Origin: a bacterium
Lineage (GTDB): Bacteria; Eisenbacteria; RBG-16-71-46; CAIMUX01
Assembly (NCBI GenBank): GCA_030431975.1
Contig: JAUIHP010000023.1
Coordinates: 1-64,000, forward strand
Length of the DNA stretch: 64,000 nt
Direction of reading: 5' to 3'
Shown: one piece after another, positions 26,657-35,326 of the stretch
Layout of the letters: every line of letters starts with the position of its first letter
Numbering within the stretch: position 1 is the first letter of the stretch
Translations under genes and position numbers: made by a program
Notes under the pieces: model-generated
Told to the model about the DNA's origin: nothing
Databases searched by the model: none
What the model saw: the letters and a program-made list of their open reading frames with translations, nothing else

Positions 26657-27949
26657 CTAGGACCGGCCCGGCTGATAGAGTTCGTAGCGTCCAAACCCGT
26701 CGTAGTCGATGAAAACGAATCTCAGCCCGAGCTCCAGATAGATCCATACCTCAACGGCCAGGCCGTCCAGCCGACTCGGACGGGACTCGACCTCGTCCGC
26801 AGCTCCGTACTTGATGAAGATGCGTCCGCGGTCCGACTTCCAGCCCGGTTCGAGGATTCCAAAGGCCTCGTTGGCATGTCGAACGCGGGCAAAGAAGCTG
26901 TCCTTGAATTCATTGTCCGGAGTTCCCGGGGTCGGATCACGATCGCGCCAGAACTCGGCCCAGGCCTCGGCGCGTTGCGCTTCCGGAGCCGCCTCGAGTT
27001 TGCGGACTTCGTCCTGGTTCGCGATCAGACGGATCAGGTCGATGCTCTGCTCCATGTCGTTCGCCAACGAGACCATGGTTTCGTCCATCTGAAACTCGAA
27101 ACGGCGACGCGCCTTGTCACCATCGTTCTCGACTTCGACTTCGAAGATGTAGCTGCCCAGATACAGCGAACTCAGATCCGGGCGAACCCGGAACGGAACG
27201 CGGGTACCTCCGTGCCAGACCGCGGAATCACGGAACAGTTCGTCGCGACGGGCGTCGAGCACCCTCCACGTCAGCTTGACCGGGGAATCCGTCTCGCGGC
27301 GATAGACTTCACCGACGATACAAAGCTTGTCCAATGGTTCGCCGAAGCTGTGGTCGAGGACCCAGCGATTCGGGGGAAGGTCGATTGCGCTGTCGTCATC
27401 CGGCTCGCATTCCGCGACCCAGAGACTCGACACGCCGAGCTTTTCCTTGGTGTAGTTGGGTACTTCGAGTTCCCACGTCGTGCCGCTGCCTCTACCCGAT
27501 TGCCGTTCCCGGACGGAGACTTCCGCGCGCAGGCGTCCCGGCTCGACGGGGATCCGGACGACCTTCCGAAACTCCTCCTGCCGAGACTTCGTTTCCTTCT
27601 CGTCCTCGACACGAACGCTTTCCTCCCAGAGGTCGCCACCGATTTGGCGGTTGCCGTCGTAGAGAAGCATGACGAGGTTGAAGTCCGCCTCGTAGAACGT
27701 CGCGCCGTTCCGGTCGGCCTTTTCCTCGAAGAAAAGTTCCCCGTACGGAATGCGGAAAGAGAGTACGACCTCGGGCCGTCCCTCGTTCATGTAGTTGGCG
27801 GAGTTGACGATGAACCGCGGTCGGGAGGCACTGGGGAAAGGCGGAACATCGGTGATGTCGAAGCCGGCCTTGGCTTCCAAACTGAGGAGCCCCAGCAGAA
27901 GGACGAGGACACCACCTCGAATCCGCCAGGGTGTGAAGGGACACTTCAT
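26657..27949 (-). CDS. GWxTD domain-containing exported protein
   Basis: 430 residues from the ATG at 27949 (AAAGGA upstream; in-frame starts at 27955 and 27985 are alternatives). A signal segment (GGVLVLLLGLLSLEAKA) is followed by two beta-rich regions. The C-terminal GWxTD domain has FWRDRDPTPGTPDNEFK and the signature EPGWKSDRGRIFIKYG near 370-386, with Lys-Ser in place of the usual x-Thr. These proteins are frequent in Acidobacteria, Gemmatimonadetes and FCB lineages. Their role is unknown, and they are often encoded near envelope genes. Confidence 0.85.
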   Translation of the reverse strand: MKCPFTPWRIRGGVLVLLLGLLSLEAKAGFDITDVPPFPSASRPRFIVNSANYMNEGRPEVVLSFRIPYGELFFEEKADRNGATFYEADFNLVMLLYDGNRQIGGDLWEESVRVEDEKETKSRQEEFRKVVRIPVEPGRLRAEVSVRERQSGRGSGTTWELEVPNYTKEKLGVSSLWVAECEPDDDSAIDLPPNRWVLDHSFGEPLDKLCIVGEVYRRETDSPVKLTWRVLDARRDELFRDSAVWHGGTRVPFRVRPDLSSLYLGSYIFEVEVENDGDKARRRFEFQMDETMVSLANDMEQSIDLIRLIANQDEVRKLEAAPEAQRAEAWAEFWRDRDPTPGTPDNEFKDSFFARVRHANEAFGILEPGWKSDRGRIFIKYGAADEVESRPSRLDGLAVEVWIYLELGLRFVFIDYDGFGRYELYQPGRS

Positions 27950-28287
27950 GTACATCCTTTGGTCGACATGCTTTGCGGGTCGCATCCCCGGAGGCGTCCC
28001 GCGGCTAGGACTCTCTACCCGGAAAACCCCGATCCGCTCCCGCCATCCTGGGCCTCCGTCTGGTCGTATCGTAGAGGAGCACCCGTCCCGGCGACAGGGC
28101 CAATCCCGATCCTCCTAAGCCGTTGTCCGTTCGATCGTTGACCTGAATTGCGCCGTTTCCTCCATTTTCGGCTCTCGCGTTCGACTTCTGCAGGTGTGCG
28201 CCTCGGGATCCGATGATCGAAGCAGAGCCCGGGCGTCCCGGGGGCGGTGGTCGGGCATCCGATTCGAAGCGAGCTTGGGAGGAAACG
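27950..28287. other. 338-bp divergent intergenic region
   Basis: This separates the GWxTD gene (minus) from the histone-like fusion (plus). No gene is supported here. Candidate promoter elements for the plus strand are listed separately. Confidence 0.5.
28138..28166 (+). promoter_or_regulatory. possible promoter of the H1-like/AAA+ fusion gene
   Basis: TTGACC (28138-28143) matches the -35 consensus in 5 of 6 positions and is followed after 17 bases by TCCATT, a poor -10. It would give a leader of about 115 bases. Confidence 0.28.
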
Positions 28288-29520
28288 ATGGCAGCCAGGA
28301 AGAAGACGGCAAAGAAGGCCGCAAGCACACGGACCCAAGCCGCCCGTAAGACGGCCAAGAAGGCCGCGAAAAAAGCCGCTGGGACCGTGAAGAAGAAGTC
28401 CACGAAGAAGGCGGCCGCCGCAAAGACTGTGAAGAAGAAGTCCACGAAGAAGGCAGCTGCCGCGAAGACCCGCAAGAAGAGCACGCGTCGCTCCGCAGCC
28501 AAGTCCGCCGTAGCGAAAGCCGGAGCCCGCAAACCCGCTCGTCGTAAGGTTCGTAAGTCGACCTCTCCCGAGGCGCTTCTCACCGCTCAGTTCGCCGATA
28601 CGCTCCTTCACCTGGAAGACCGCTTGCAAGAGCGGATCGTCGGGAAGCGAAGCGCCATCGAGTCCATCGCGCGGATCATTCGGATCACCGGAACCGAACT
28701 CGACTTTCGCCCTGAGCGCCCCAACGGCGCGTTCCTTCTCGTCGGTCCGGAAGGCGTGGGCAAGAACGAGATCGCCTATGCCATCGGAGAAGTCCTACAG
28801 GGTTCGGAGGACGCCGTCGTTTCCATCGACCTCGGTGAGGTTGCCGAAGAAGAGGACGTGGCCAAGTTGGGGGCCACGCTCGTGCCGGGAAGCGAAACCC
28901 ACTTCCTCCCCGGAATGCTGACCCATCCGGTTCGAGAGAATCCGAAGACCATTCTGCTGCTTCGCGGCCTGGAGCAGGCCCATCCAACCTTTCATCGGCT
29001 GCTGCTGACCATTCTCGAACGCGGCCGCATCGACGACATGATTGGTCCGGTTCACTTCGATCAGACTCTGATCTTCGTCACCCTGACGTTGACGCGGGAA
29101 GAGCTCGCGCCGCAGGAAATCGGATTCGGAAGACCGTCCAAGAGCGAGGAGGACCGCCTCCGGGAACTCCTCGGACGCTTCGTCATGCCCGACCTTCTGG
29201 ACGCCTTCAACGAAGTCCTCGAGCTTCCGCCGCTCAGCGTGCCGGAGGTTCGGCAGATCGCGCGCTACAAGGTGGAGCGGGTCATTCGTCGAATGGCCAA
29301 GAAGAGGAAGGACATCGCGATCTCGGATTCCGTCTTCGACGAACTGATCACGGACGAACTGTGCCGGGATGGCGGGGCGAAGTTTCTCAACCGGACGTTG
29401 CAGGAGCGGTTGTTCAATCCTCTCGCCAGGTTTCTGCTGACGCACCAGTCGACCAGTCAGATCTCGATCGACTTCACGAAGGGATCGGTGGTCATCGATC
29501 CTCAGGAGCGCAAGTCGTGA
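28288..29520 (+). CDS. histone H1-like Lys/Ala tail fused to a degenerate ClpB-type AAA+ domain
   Basis: 410 residues from the ATG at 28288 (GGGAGG 4-5 bases upstream). Residues 1-93 are Lys/Ala/Arg/Thr-rich with AKKAA-type motifs and a duplicated 14-residue unit, resembling eukaryotic H1 tails and bacterial AlgP/H1-like proteins. Residues about 95-410 align by eye with the second AAA+ module of ClpB/ClpA. The key positions are altered: Walker A reads GPEGVGKN (153-160, Thr/Ser replaced by Asn), Walker B reads ILLLRG (222-227, Asp-Glu replaced by Arg-Gly), the pore loop GYVG is GSET, the Asn-Arg finger motif is Asp-Ala (305-306), and sensor 2 Arg is Lys365. It probably binds DNA or RNA and may not hydrolyse ATP. 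No neighbour suggests a partner. Confidence 0.85.
   Translation: MAARKKTAKKAASTRTQAARKTAKKAAKKAAGTVKKKSTKKAAAAKTVKKKSTKKAAAAKTRKKSTRRSAAKSAVAKAGARKPARRKVRKSTSPEALLTAQFADTLLHLEDRLQERIVGKRSAIESIARIIRITGTELDFRPERPNGAFLLVGPEGVGKNEIAYAIGEVLQGSEDAVVSIDLGEVAEEEDVAKLGATLVPGSETHFLPGMLTHPVRENPKTILLLRGLEQAHPTFHRLLLTILERGRIDDMIGPVHFDQTLIFVTLTLTREELAPQEIGFGRPSKSEEDRLRELLGRFVMPDLLDAFNEVLELPPLSVPEVRQIARYKVERVIRRMAKKRKDIAISDSVFDELITDELCRDGGAKFLNRTLQERLFNPLARFLLTHQSTSQISIDFTKGSVVIDPQERKS
28384..28467 (+). repeat. 42-bp tandem duplication in the H1-like tail
   Basis: Two adjacent 42-base copies (28384-28425 and 28426-28467) encode the same 14 residues, TVKKKSTKKAAAAK, with a few synonymous differences. The retained protein identity suggests the unit is selected at the protein level. 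Confidence 0.85.
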
Positions 29521-29534
29521 AGGACGGGCGGGAT

Positions 29535-30860
29535 TCAGTCTACGATCACGGCGCGGGCGGGCCGGCCGCCCGTGGGCGACTCTAGAAAGTACACTCCCGC
29601 GGGAACATCCCGTCCCCGACCATCCGTCCCGTCCCAGCTGACCGTTGCGCCGCCTTCCCGGAACGGAGAGGTGTTCAGCGTACGGATCGTTCTCCCGTAG
29701 ACATCCCAGATTCGTAGGGCCTCGGTCCTTAGGTTCTGTCCAGCAAACGAGAAGTCGATCTTCCCACTGCTGGGAGTCGGAAAGACCGTGACGCTCCCCT
29801 GCGGGTCACCGACACCCTGAACGTCCACGACCTCACTGAGATCGAGGAGAAACAGGCCCATCCCCGGCACCGACAACGCCAACTGCGGCACACCGGGCGC
29901 GGCCGCGAACTGGAACTGCGATACCTGCTCGCTGGGATCCGGGATGGAAGCTGTCGGCAATCCCGTCCCGACGGGCGTCCATTGACCAAGCGGATGAGGC
30001 GCCGCCAAGACCTGGAGCCGGTCGTCATCGTCCGTTCCAACGAGGTAGATCTGGCTTGGATTCCAGATGGGCCACTCGATGCCGATGTGAACCAACAGCG
30101 GGCGGTAGAAGCCCACGTACTGCCCGCTGCTCCAGACATAGCCCGTTTCTTCCCCGATGTAGGTGGCAAACTCCGCGGTCAGCGGCGTCGATGCCAAGTC
30201 TACAGGGTACGCCGAGAACGCAACGCTGTTATACATTGACCAGGTTGTGCCTGAATCTGTTGTCTCGACTAGTCGACCCTCATCAAACCCAGAGTACAAG
30301 ACAGCAATCGCATGGTTGATACTTGTGACACTATAATGCAGGTATCCAGGCGAAAAGCATCCGCCACACCTTTCCCAGTAGTCCCACGTTCCGCCCAGAT
30401 CGACAGAGCGAAGAATCCCCATCGTATCCGAGTTTGACCCAGATGTGTATACGAGGCCAGGCACCCCGGGCGAACTCCCAAACGATATTGCATAGTCCAA
30501 ATCCGGCTCGAGGGGTTGGGGCTGCCAGACCCCACCGCCATCCGACGAACGCTCAACGGGTGGGTTGGCCGCCTTACAGACCAGGAGGTCTTGGTCGCTC
30601 GCACCCGGCGACGCAATGTCCCGGATCGGAACACCCGCGAACCCCAGATAGGTCCAGTCAGTCGGTTTCTCTCGGGTTGCCTTGAAGACGCCCAACGGAA
30701 GACCGGTCGAGTCTTCGAACGCCGCAAAGACGAAGTGCTCTCCGAGCAGCAGGGCGGTGCTGTTTCTCGCGTCCGCCGGGAAAGCGAACGGCTCCCATAC
30801 CGATGCGGTCCCCAATGAAGGTACCATCACCAGGAAGCAAAAGGCCAAACGGGCAATCAT
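29535..30860 (-). CDS. secreted BNR-like propeller protein with C-terminal FlgD-type sorting domain
   Basis: 441 residues from the ATG at 30860, with AGGAGGGG 5 bases upstream. The signal peptide is ARLAFCFLVMVPSLGTASV. The body shows repeated VERSSDGGGVW- and ETTDSGTTWSMY-like Asp-box turns of sialidase/BNR propellers. The last 80 residues form a FlgD Ig-like domain (LRIWDVYGRTIRTL, WDGTDGRGRDVPAGVYF), which serves as an export or anchoring tail in FCB-group bacteria. Substrate unknown. The gene is convergent with the H1-like fusion, 14 bp apart. Confidence 0.8.
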   Translation of the reverse strand: MIARLAFCFLVMVPSLGTASVWEPFAFPADARNSTALLLGEHFVFAAFEDSTGLPLGVFKATREKPTDWTYLGFAGVPIRDIASPGASDQDLLVCKAANPPVERSSDGGGVWQPQPLEPDLDYAISFGSSPGVPGLVYTSGSNSDTMGILRSVDLGGTWDYWERCGGCFSPGYLHYSVTSINHAIAVLYSGFDEGRLVETTDSGTTWSMYNSVAFSAYPVDLASTPLTAEFATYIGEETGYVWSSGQYVGFYRPLLVHIGIEWPIWNPSQIYLVGTDDDDRLQVLAAPHPLGQWTPVGTGLPTASIPDPSEQVSQFQFAAAPGVPQLALSVPGMGLFLLDLSEVVDVQGVGDPQGSVTVFPTPSSGKIDFSFAGQNLRTEALRIWDVYGRTIRTLNTSPFREGGATVSWDGTDGRGRDVPAGVYFLESPTGGRPARAVIVD

Positions 30861-31057
30861 CGTACCCCTCCTGATCCACCACCGTCTGCTGGGATGATGT
30901 GTAACACCTTGCTGCCACGCGGACGTTGCCGACACCCTCCGCAGTGGTGGAATGCACTTCCGCCCAGTCTATCACAGCGTTCGGAACTGAGGGCTGTAGG
31001 CGTTTCCCGGCAGACGTGCAGTGCCCGTGTGTTCACTCCGCCACGAAGCTGGCGCTT

Positions 31058-32344
31058 CTACTTCGGTCGGACCGAGGACACTCCAAACCGGTTGTCGTGG
31101 ACTCGCGCGCTTTCCGATCCACCCATAAGGACGATCGTCCGGCCCGGTTCCGGGTTGCGGAATTGATTCTCGACGATTTCGACCGGCTGCTCCGGTGTCC
31201 CACGAATGACGACGGCAGGAAACTGTGCCGCTTCGACGATGTTTTGGTGGATTCGAATGCGGGTACCGGCGACATCGGTCCCGTCTTCGCGATCCTTCCC
31301 ACCGTGCATGTCGAAGGCGTGGCCGCTGGCGTTGGCGAGGACGAAGTTGAACCGGGCTTCGTAGCTGGTGCCCGGCCGACCGGATCCGGCCACGCAATGG
31401 CGATACCAATCAAAGAGATTGGCTTCCGCCTTCACCTCGGCCTGATCGACATAGATGCCGTAACCAAGACCGAGCCGTTGGTTGTGATGGATGAAGCAAT
31501 GGCGAACGACAACGCCCGTCGCTCCGCCTACGACTTCGATTCCGGATCGGCTCCACGCCCAGACTTCACAGTTCTCGATGACGACATCCGAAGCCTCCAC
31601 ACGCACGCCGACGGCCGTGGGTACAGCGTAGTAGAGTTCGCGCCCTCCCTCGGCCCGAAGCCGCTCCAACTGATACGTGCGCGGGGATGGGTCCGGTCCC
31701 ATGAGACTCAGCCCGACGATTCGAGCGCCACGGCCGGGAAGAAACACACCGTTGCCGGAGTCGTTGGTGTAGACCAGTGCTCCTGAAGATCCTCCGATCC
31801 CTCGGTCGCTCGCCAGGGTGACCCCGTCGGGGATCCGGAGCGCAGGGTGTCCGGTCAGGTCGATCCGAGACGTTCCCGGAAGGAAGACCACGGATCCCGA
31901 CTTGGCGGCGGCAAGCGCGGACTTCAACTCCTCGGCCGTACGAGCCGTGACGTCCCCTGATGGGATGCTCGCAACGTTCGCGATGTCCGAACCCGCGGAC
32001 GCCAGTGCTCCACGAATCGTTTGCTGGAAGGCCAGATAGTCGATGGTCCGGTAGGAGCTGATTTCCAGGTCCCGCTCGCGCGCGTCCGCCGAAACTCCGG
32101 TGTCACCCCCGTAGGCTGGAGTCGACGAGTTGCCGTCCCGGGTGTTCGCAGATCCTGCCTGCACTGCCTGACTCTGAAATCCCAAGGCTTGCGTGTCGCC
32201 GGAAGCTGGCACATCACCGGAAGGCGAGTCTGAGGGTGAACTGCAGGCAAGACCCGTTGCGATGAGGACCACGAGACCCAAGCTGCAAAGCCGGTATCCG
32301 GGGGCGGACTCAAGGGTCCCGAAATGAGCGAACGTCAATGACAC
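31058..32344 (-). CDS. lipoprotein with right-handed parallel beta-helix
   Basis: 428 residues. The lipobox IATGLAC places Cys34 at the mature N-terminus, followed by a Ser/Asp/Gly-rich linker. From about residue 135 the spacing of LKSALAAAKSGSVVFLPG, IENCEVWAWSRSGIEVVGG and FIHHNQRLGLGYGIYV is typical of right-handed beta-helix (pectate-lyase-like, NosD/PbH1) repeats. Such folds bind or cleave surface polysaccharide. No catalytic set can be identified, so the activity is open. The 197 bp upstream of the 30860 gene contain nothing clear. Confidence 0.75.
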   Translation of the reverse strand: MSLTFAHFGTLESAPGYRLCSLGLVVLIATGLACSSPSDSPSGDVPASGDTQALGFQSQAVQAGSANTRDGNSSTPAYGGDTGVSADARERDLEISSYRTIDYLAFQQTIRGALASAGSDIANVASIPSGDVTARTAEELKSALAAAKSGSVVFLPGTSRIDLTGHPALRIPDGVTLASDRGIGGSSGALVYTNDSGNGVFLPGRGARIVGLSLMGPDPSPRTYQLERLRAEGGRELYYAVPTAVGVRVEASDVVIENCEVWAWSRSGIEVVGGATGVVVRHCFIHHNQRLGLGYGIYVDQAEVKAEANLFDWYRHCVAGSGRPGTSYEARFNFVLANASGHAFDMHGGKDREDGTDVAGTRIRIHQNIVEAAQFPAVVIRGTPEQPVEIVENQFRNPEPGRTIVLMGGSESARVHDNRFGVSSVRPK

Positions 32345-32395
32345 AGTCTCTCCCCGTCTCGGCGGATTGTCGGCGAGCCGGTGTTGTGCGGCGAA

Positions 32396-33247
32396 TCATG
32401 AAGGGAGCGAGTCGATGCGGGAGACGATTCCCTCGATGAGCGCTGCCAGCCGAGTGCCTGCCTGATCGGCCACTTCCACCACTTCGTCGTGCGAAAGAGC
32501 CGTCCGGGAGATCCCCGTCCCGTAGTTCGTGACCAGACTGAAAACCAAAGTACGCATTCCGAGTTCGCGGGCCTGCACGGCTTCGGGGACGGTCGACATC
32601 GAAGCCACGGTTCCGCCGAGTTTGCGCCAGGCTCGAACCTCCGCCGCCGTCTCGTAGTTGGGTCCGGTCGAGCCGACGAGAATGCCGTTGCGGAGAGGGA
32701 TACTGAGTTGCCGTGCGGTCTCTTCCGCAAGGTCTACGAGGTCGGGATCCGAGAGCGGCCCGCGCGGACGCCAGCGGTCTCTTCCCTGAAATGTCGGTTC
32801 GAGTTCTGCCGGCGCGAGGGGACGAAAGAAAAGGTTCAGCGCGTCGCGGTCGACGACGATCTCGCCGGGCCCGACAGAGGAATCGACGGAGCCTGCGGCA
32901 TTCGTCAGGATGAGCGTGTCGACTCCGAGGGCTCGGAGCAGACGTACATAGCGTGTGGCGACTCGTGGGGCCAAGCCTTCATAGGTGTGGACCCGCCCCT
33001 GCACGACCCAAAGAGAACGGCCTGCCCAGGTGCCGAAGTGGAGCTTCCCCTGATGTCCGGTCACGGTGCTCTCGGGATAACCCGGGATCTCGGAAGATGA
33101 AATCGTACGACGGTCTTCCAGGCGGTCCGCGATCGGGCCCAGGCCGCTGCCGAGAACGAGCCCGAGAGAGCTGCGTCCGCCGGCGCGGGCGGCAACCTCT
33201 TCGACGATCTTTGGGGTCGGCCAGTCTTCGTTCTTGAGATCACTCAT
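32396..33247 (-). CDS. purine-nucleoside phosphorylase
   Basis: 283 residues from the ATG at 33247; an in-frame ATG at 33304 would overlap the permease gene. LGLVLGSGLGPIADRL, GHQGKLHFG, the LILTNAAGSV block, GSTGPNYETAAEVR and the SMSTVPEAV motif are the phosphate, base and ribose sites of trimeric PNP. It splits purine nucleosides to base plus ribose 1-phosphate. It is the last gene of the uptake/salvage operon, directly after the transporter. Confidence 0.95.
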   Translation of the reverse strand: MSDLKNEDWPTPKIVEEVAARAGGRSSLGLVLGSGLGPIADRLEDRRTISSSEIPGYPESTVTGHQGKLHFGTWAGRSLWVVQGRVHTYEGLAPRVATRYVRLLRALGVDTLILTNAAGSVDSSVGPGEIVVDRDALNLFFRPLAPAELEPTFQGRDRWRPRGPLSDPDLVDLAEETARQLSIPLRNGILVGSTGPNYETAAEVRAWRKLGGTVASMSTVPEAVQARELGMRTLVFSLVTNYGTGISRTALSHDEVVEVADQAGTRLAALIEGIVSRIDSLPS

Positions 33248-33278
33248 TCGAAGTTCTCGGTCCCTTTCTGGAACGGCA

Positions 33279-34184
33279 TCACGATCGCGCCCCGCTTCGG
33301 TCATACGGCTCGCCCAGATGCCGCGGCGGATGCGCGCGGCCGATCCAACCGGCCAGCACGACGAGAGTGACCAGATACGGAAGCATCTGCAAGAACTGTG
33401 TCGGTATCCACTCCGCAGAAACGCGAATCTGCAAAGTCTCCGCAGCTCCGAAGAGTAGGCAGGCCAAGGCGACCTTGTAGGGGTGCCACTTCCCCACGAT
33501 CATGGCGGCGAGCGCAATGTAGCCGCGACCGTTCGACATGCCGTCCGTGAAACTGTGTTGTTCCGTCACCAGCCAGGTACCGGCGAGTCCGCCCAAGGCT
33601 CCGCTCAGAAGAACGCCGGCGAAACGGTAGCCGTCGACCGACAGCCCAGCGCCGTCCAGGGCCCGCGGTCCGTCGCCCGCGGCGCGCAAAGCCAAACCGA
33701 ATCCGCTGCGAAAAAGCAGCAGGTACGCCAGGATCACGAGGCCGGCAGCCATCCAGAACAAGGGGTGTCCCAACAGCTGCAGGAACGCGGCGCGCCCTTC
33801 GAAGACGGACGAAACACCTTCAAACCGAGGCGAGTTGCTGGCGCTGCCGTAGAGAACCTTGAGACCGCCCCGCGTCGCGCCCAGCGCGAGCATGTTGATG
33901 GCCAGGCCGCTTAAGATCTGGTCGGCTCGTCCCCAGATCGTGATCACGCCGTGGAGCGCTGCGAGCAACATCCCCACGGCCATTCCACCGAGGACACCGA
34001 CCCACGCACTTCCGGTAGCCAACGTGATGACTGCGGCTCCGAAAGCGCCACCAAGAAGAATGCCTTCCAAGGCGATGTTGATCACGCCCCCGCGTTCGGA
34101 AAAGGTGCCGCCCAGCGCCGCGAGGACGTAGGGCACGGAGATCCGGAGCACCTGGGCCAGGAAGGCCAGAGTGATCTCGATCAC
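33279..34184 (-). CDS. nucleoside ABC transporter permease (NupC/YufQ type)
   Basis: 301 residues, about eight to nine membrane segments. The family pattern is TFSERGGVINIALEGILLGGAFGA near 26-49 and NGRGYIALAAMIVGKW near 225-240, as in BMP-family nucleoside importers. It forms a heterodimeric channel with the permease encoded upstream; the two genes overlap by 4 bp. Confidence 0.92.
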   Translation of the reverse strand: MIEITLAFLAQVLRISVPYVLAALGGTFSERGGVINIALEGILLGGAFGAAVITLATGSAWVGVLGGMAVGMLLAALHGVITIWGRADQILSGLAINMLALGATRGGLKVLYGSASNSPRFEGVSSVFEGRAAFLQLLGHPLFWMAAGLVILAYLLLFRSGFGLALRAAGDGPRALDGAGLSVDGYRFAGVLLSGALGGLAGTWLVTEQHSFTDGMSNGRGYIALAAMIVGKWHPYKVALACLLFGAAETLQIRVSAEWIPTQFLQMLPYLVTLVVLAGWIGRAHPPRHLGEPYDRSGARS

Positions 34185-35326
34185 GTCCGTCCCTCCCCTG
34201 CCGTCCGTCGCGCTTCGAAGACGATAAAGAGAATGAGGATGACAGCCTGCAAAACATCCAGGACTTCACGCGGGACGGTTCGATTGACGACGAACCCTCC
34301 GTAGGACAACGCACCGAAGAAGATGGCCGACGGGATCACCGCAAGCGCGCGGTTGCGAGCCAGTAGAGCCACGGCGATGCCCAGGAAGCCGGCGCCGCCG
34401 GTGAATCCCTCTTCGAAGTAATGTTTGAAACCGAGAACGAAGCTGGCCCCGCCGAGTCCGGCCAGAGCACCGGCTCCGCTCATGGCAAACGCCGTCAGAC
34501 GTCCGACCGGCAGACCGGCGTAGCGCGCGGCGCCCGGTCCCTCTCCCAGAATCTGTAGGGACAGTCCCCACGGTGTGAAGCGCAACCAGGCGGCAAGAGC
34601 CACCGCACACAGAAGCGCGAGGAAGAGTGCCGCGTTGACCGGCGCCCCTCGAAACGCCGGAACGAAGTCCGAGAGACGAAACAGGTGGGCCGACTCCACG
34701 ATTTCCGCCGTGCGCACCGTTTCCGGCAGGGCCAGTCCGCGAACGAGCAGGTAGTTGACGACGGCAAACGCAATGAAGTTGAGGAGAATCGTGACGATGA
34801 CTTCATGGCTTCCGGTCCGCGCCTTGAGAACTCCGGGGATGCCGCCCCAGATTCCCCCCGCCAAAGCGCCGGCTCCCAAAGCCAGGATGAGCGCGATCGG
34901 TCCGGCACTTGGAGCCACCGCGCCGACGGCAGCCATGGCCAAACCACCGACCGCCATCTGTCCTTCGGCTCCGATATTGAAGAGCCGCGCCTGAAAGGCG
35001 AAGGCCACCGAAAGGCCGCAGAAGATGAGCGGCGTCGCGCGATAGAGAACCTGCCCCCACCCAAAGGACGAACCGACGGTTCCGGACCAGAGTTGTCCGT
35101 AGAAATCGAGCGGCGACACTTGTAGCAAGGCGGCGATGATTCCGCCCAGGGCCAAGCCGAGCGAAACGGAAAGAAGGACCGGAGCGGCCACGCGAAGTCG
35201 GCGACGCAGCGTCTTCGAATTCATCAGGGTTGTGGCCCGGTTCTTCGGCGCGCCCGGCGTGCCGGGGGTTTCCGGGTTCCTCGGTGTCCTCGGCGAACCC
35301 GGTGTTCTCGGCATCGATCCTGTCAT
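34181..35326 (-). CDS. nucleoside ABC transporter permease (NupB/YufP type)
   Basis: 381 residues, starting at the ATG at 35326 that overlaps the ATPase stop (ATGA). Residues 1-33 are a repeated Pro-x-Thr-Pro-Gly tract coded by a short repeat at about 35240-35315; a typical permease N-terminus begins at the second Met (35224). Core blocks are FNIGAEGQMAVGGLAMAAVG and LLNFIAFAVVNYLL. It pairs with the next permease. The extension could be ignored if translation starts at 35224. Confidence 0.9.
   Translation of the reverse strand: MTGSMPRTPGSPRTPRNPETPGTPGAPKNRATTLMNSKTLRRRLRVAAPVLLSVSLGLALGGIIAALLQVSPLDFYGQLWSGTVGSSFGWGQVLYRATPLIFCGLSVAFAFQARLFNIGAEGQMAVGGLAMAAVGAVAPSAGPIALILALGAGALAGGIWGGIPGVLKARTGSHEVIVTILLNFIAFAVVNYLLVRGLALPETVRTAEIVESAHLFRLSDFVPAFRGAPVNAALFLALLCAVALAAWLRFTPWGLSLQILGEGPGAARYAGLPVGRLTAFAMSGAGALAGLGGASFVLGFKHYFEEGFTGGAGFLGIAVALLARNRALAVIPSAIFFGALSYGGFVVNRTVPREVLDVLQAVILILFIVFEARRTAGEGRT

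Noticed and set aside
26528-28141. 537-residue plus-strand frame
   Set aside because: Antisense to the GWxTD gene and proC, both of which have signature motifs on the minus strand.
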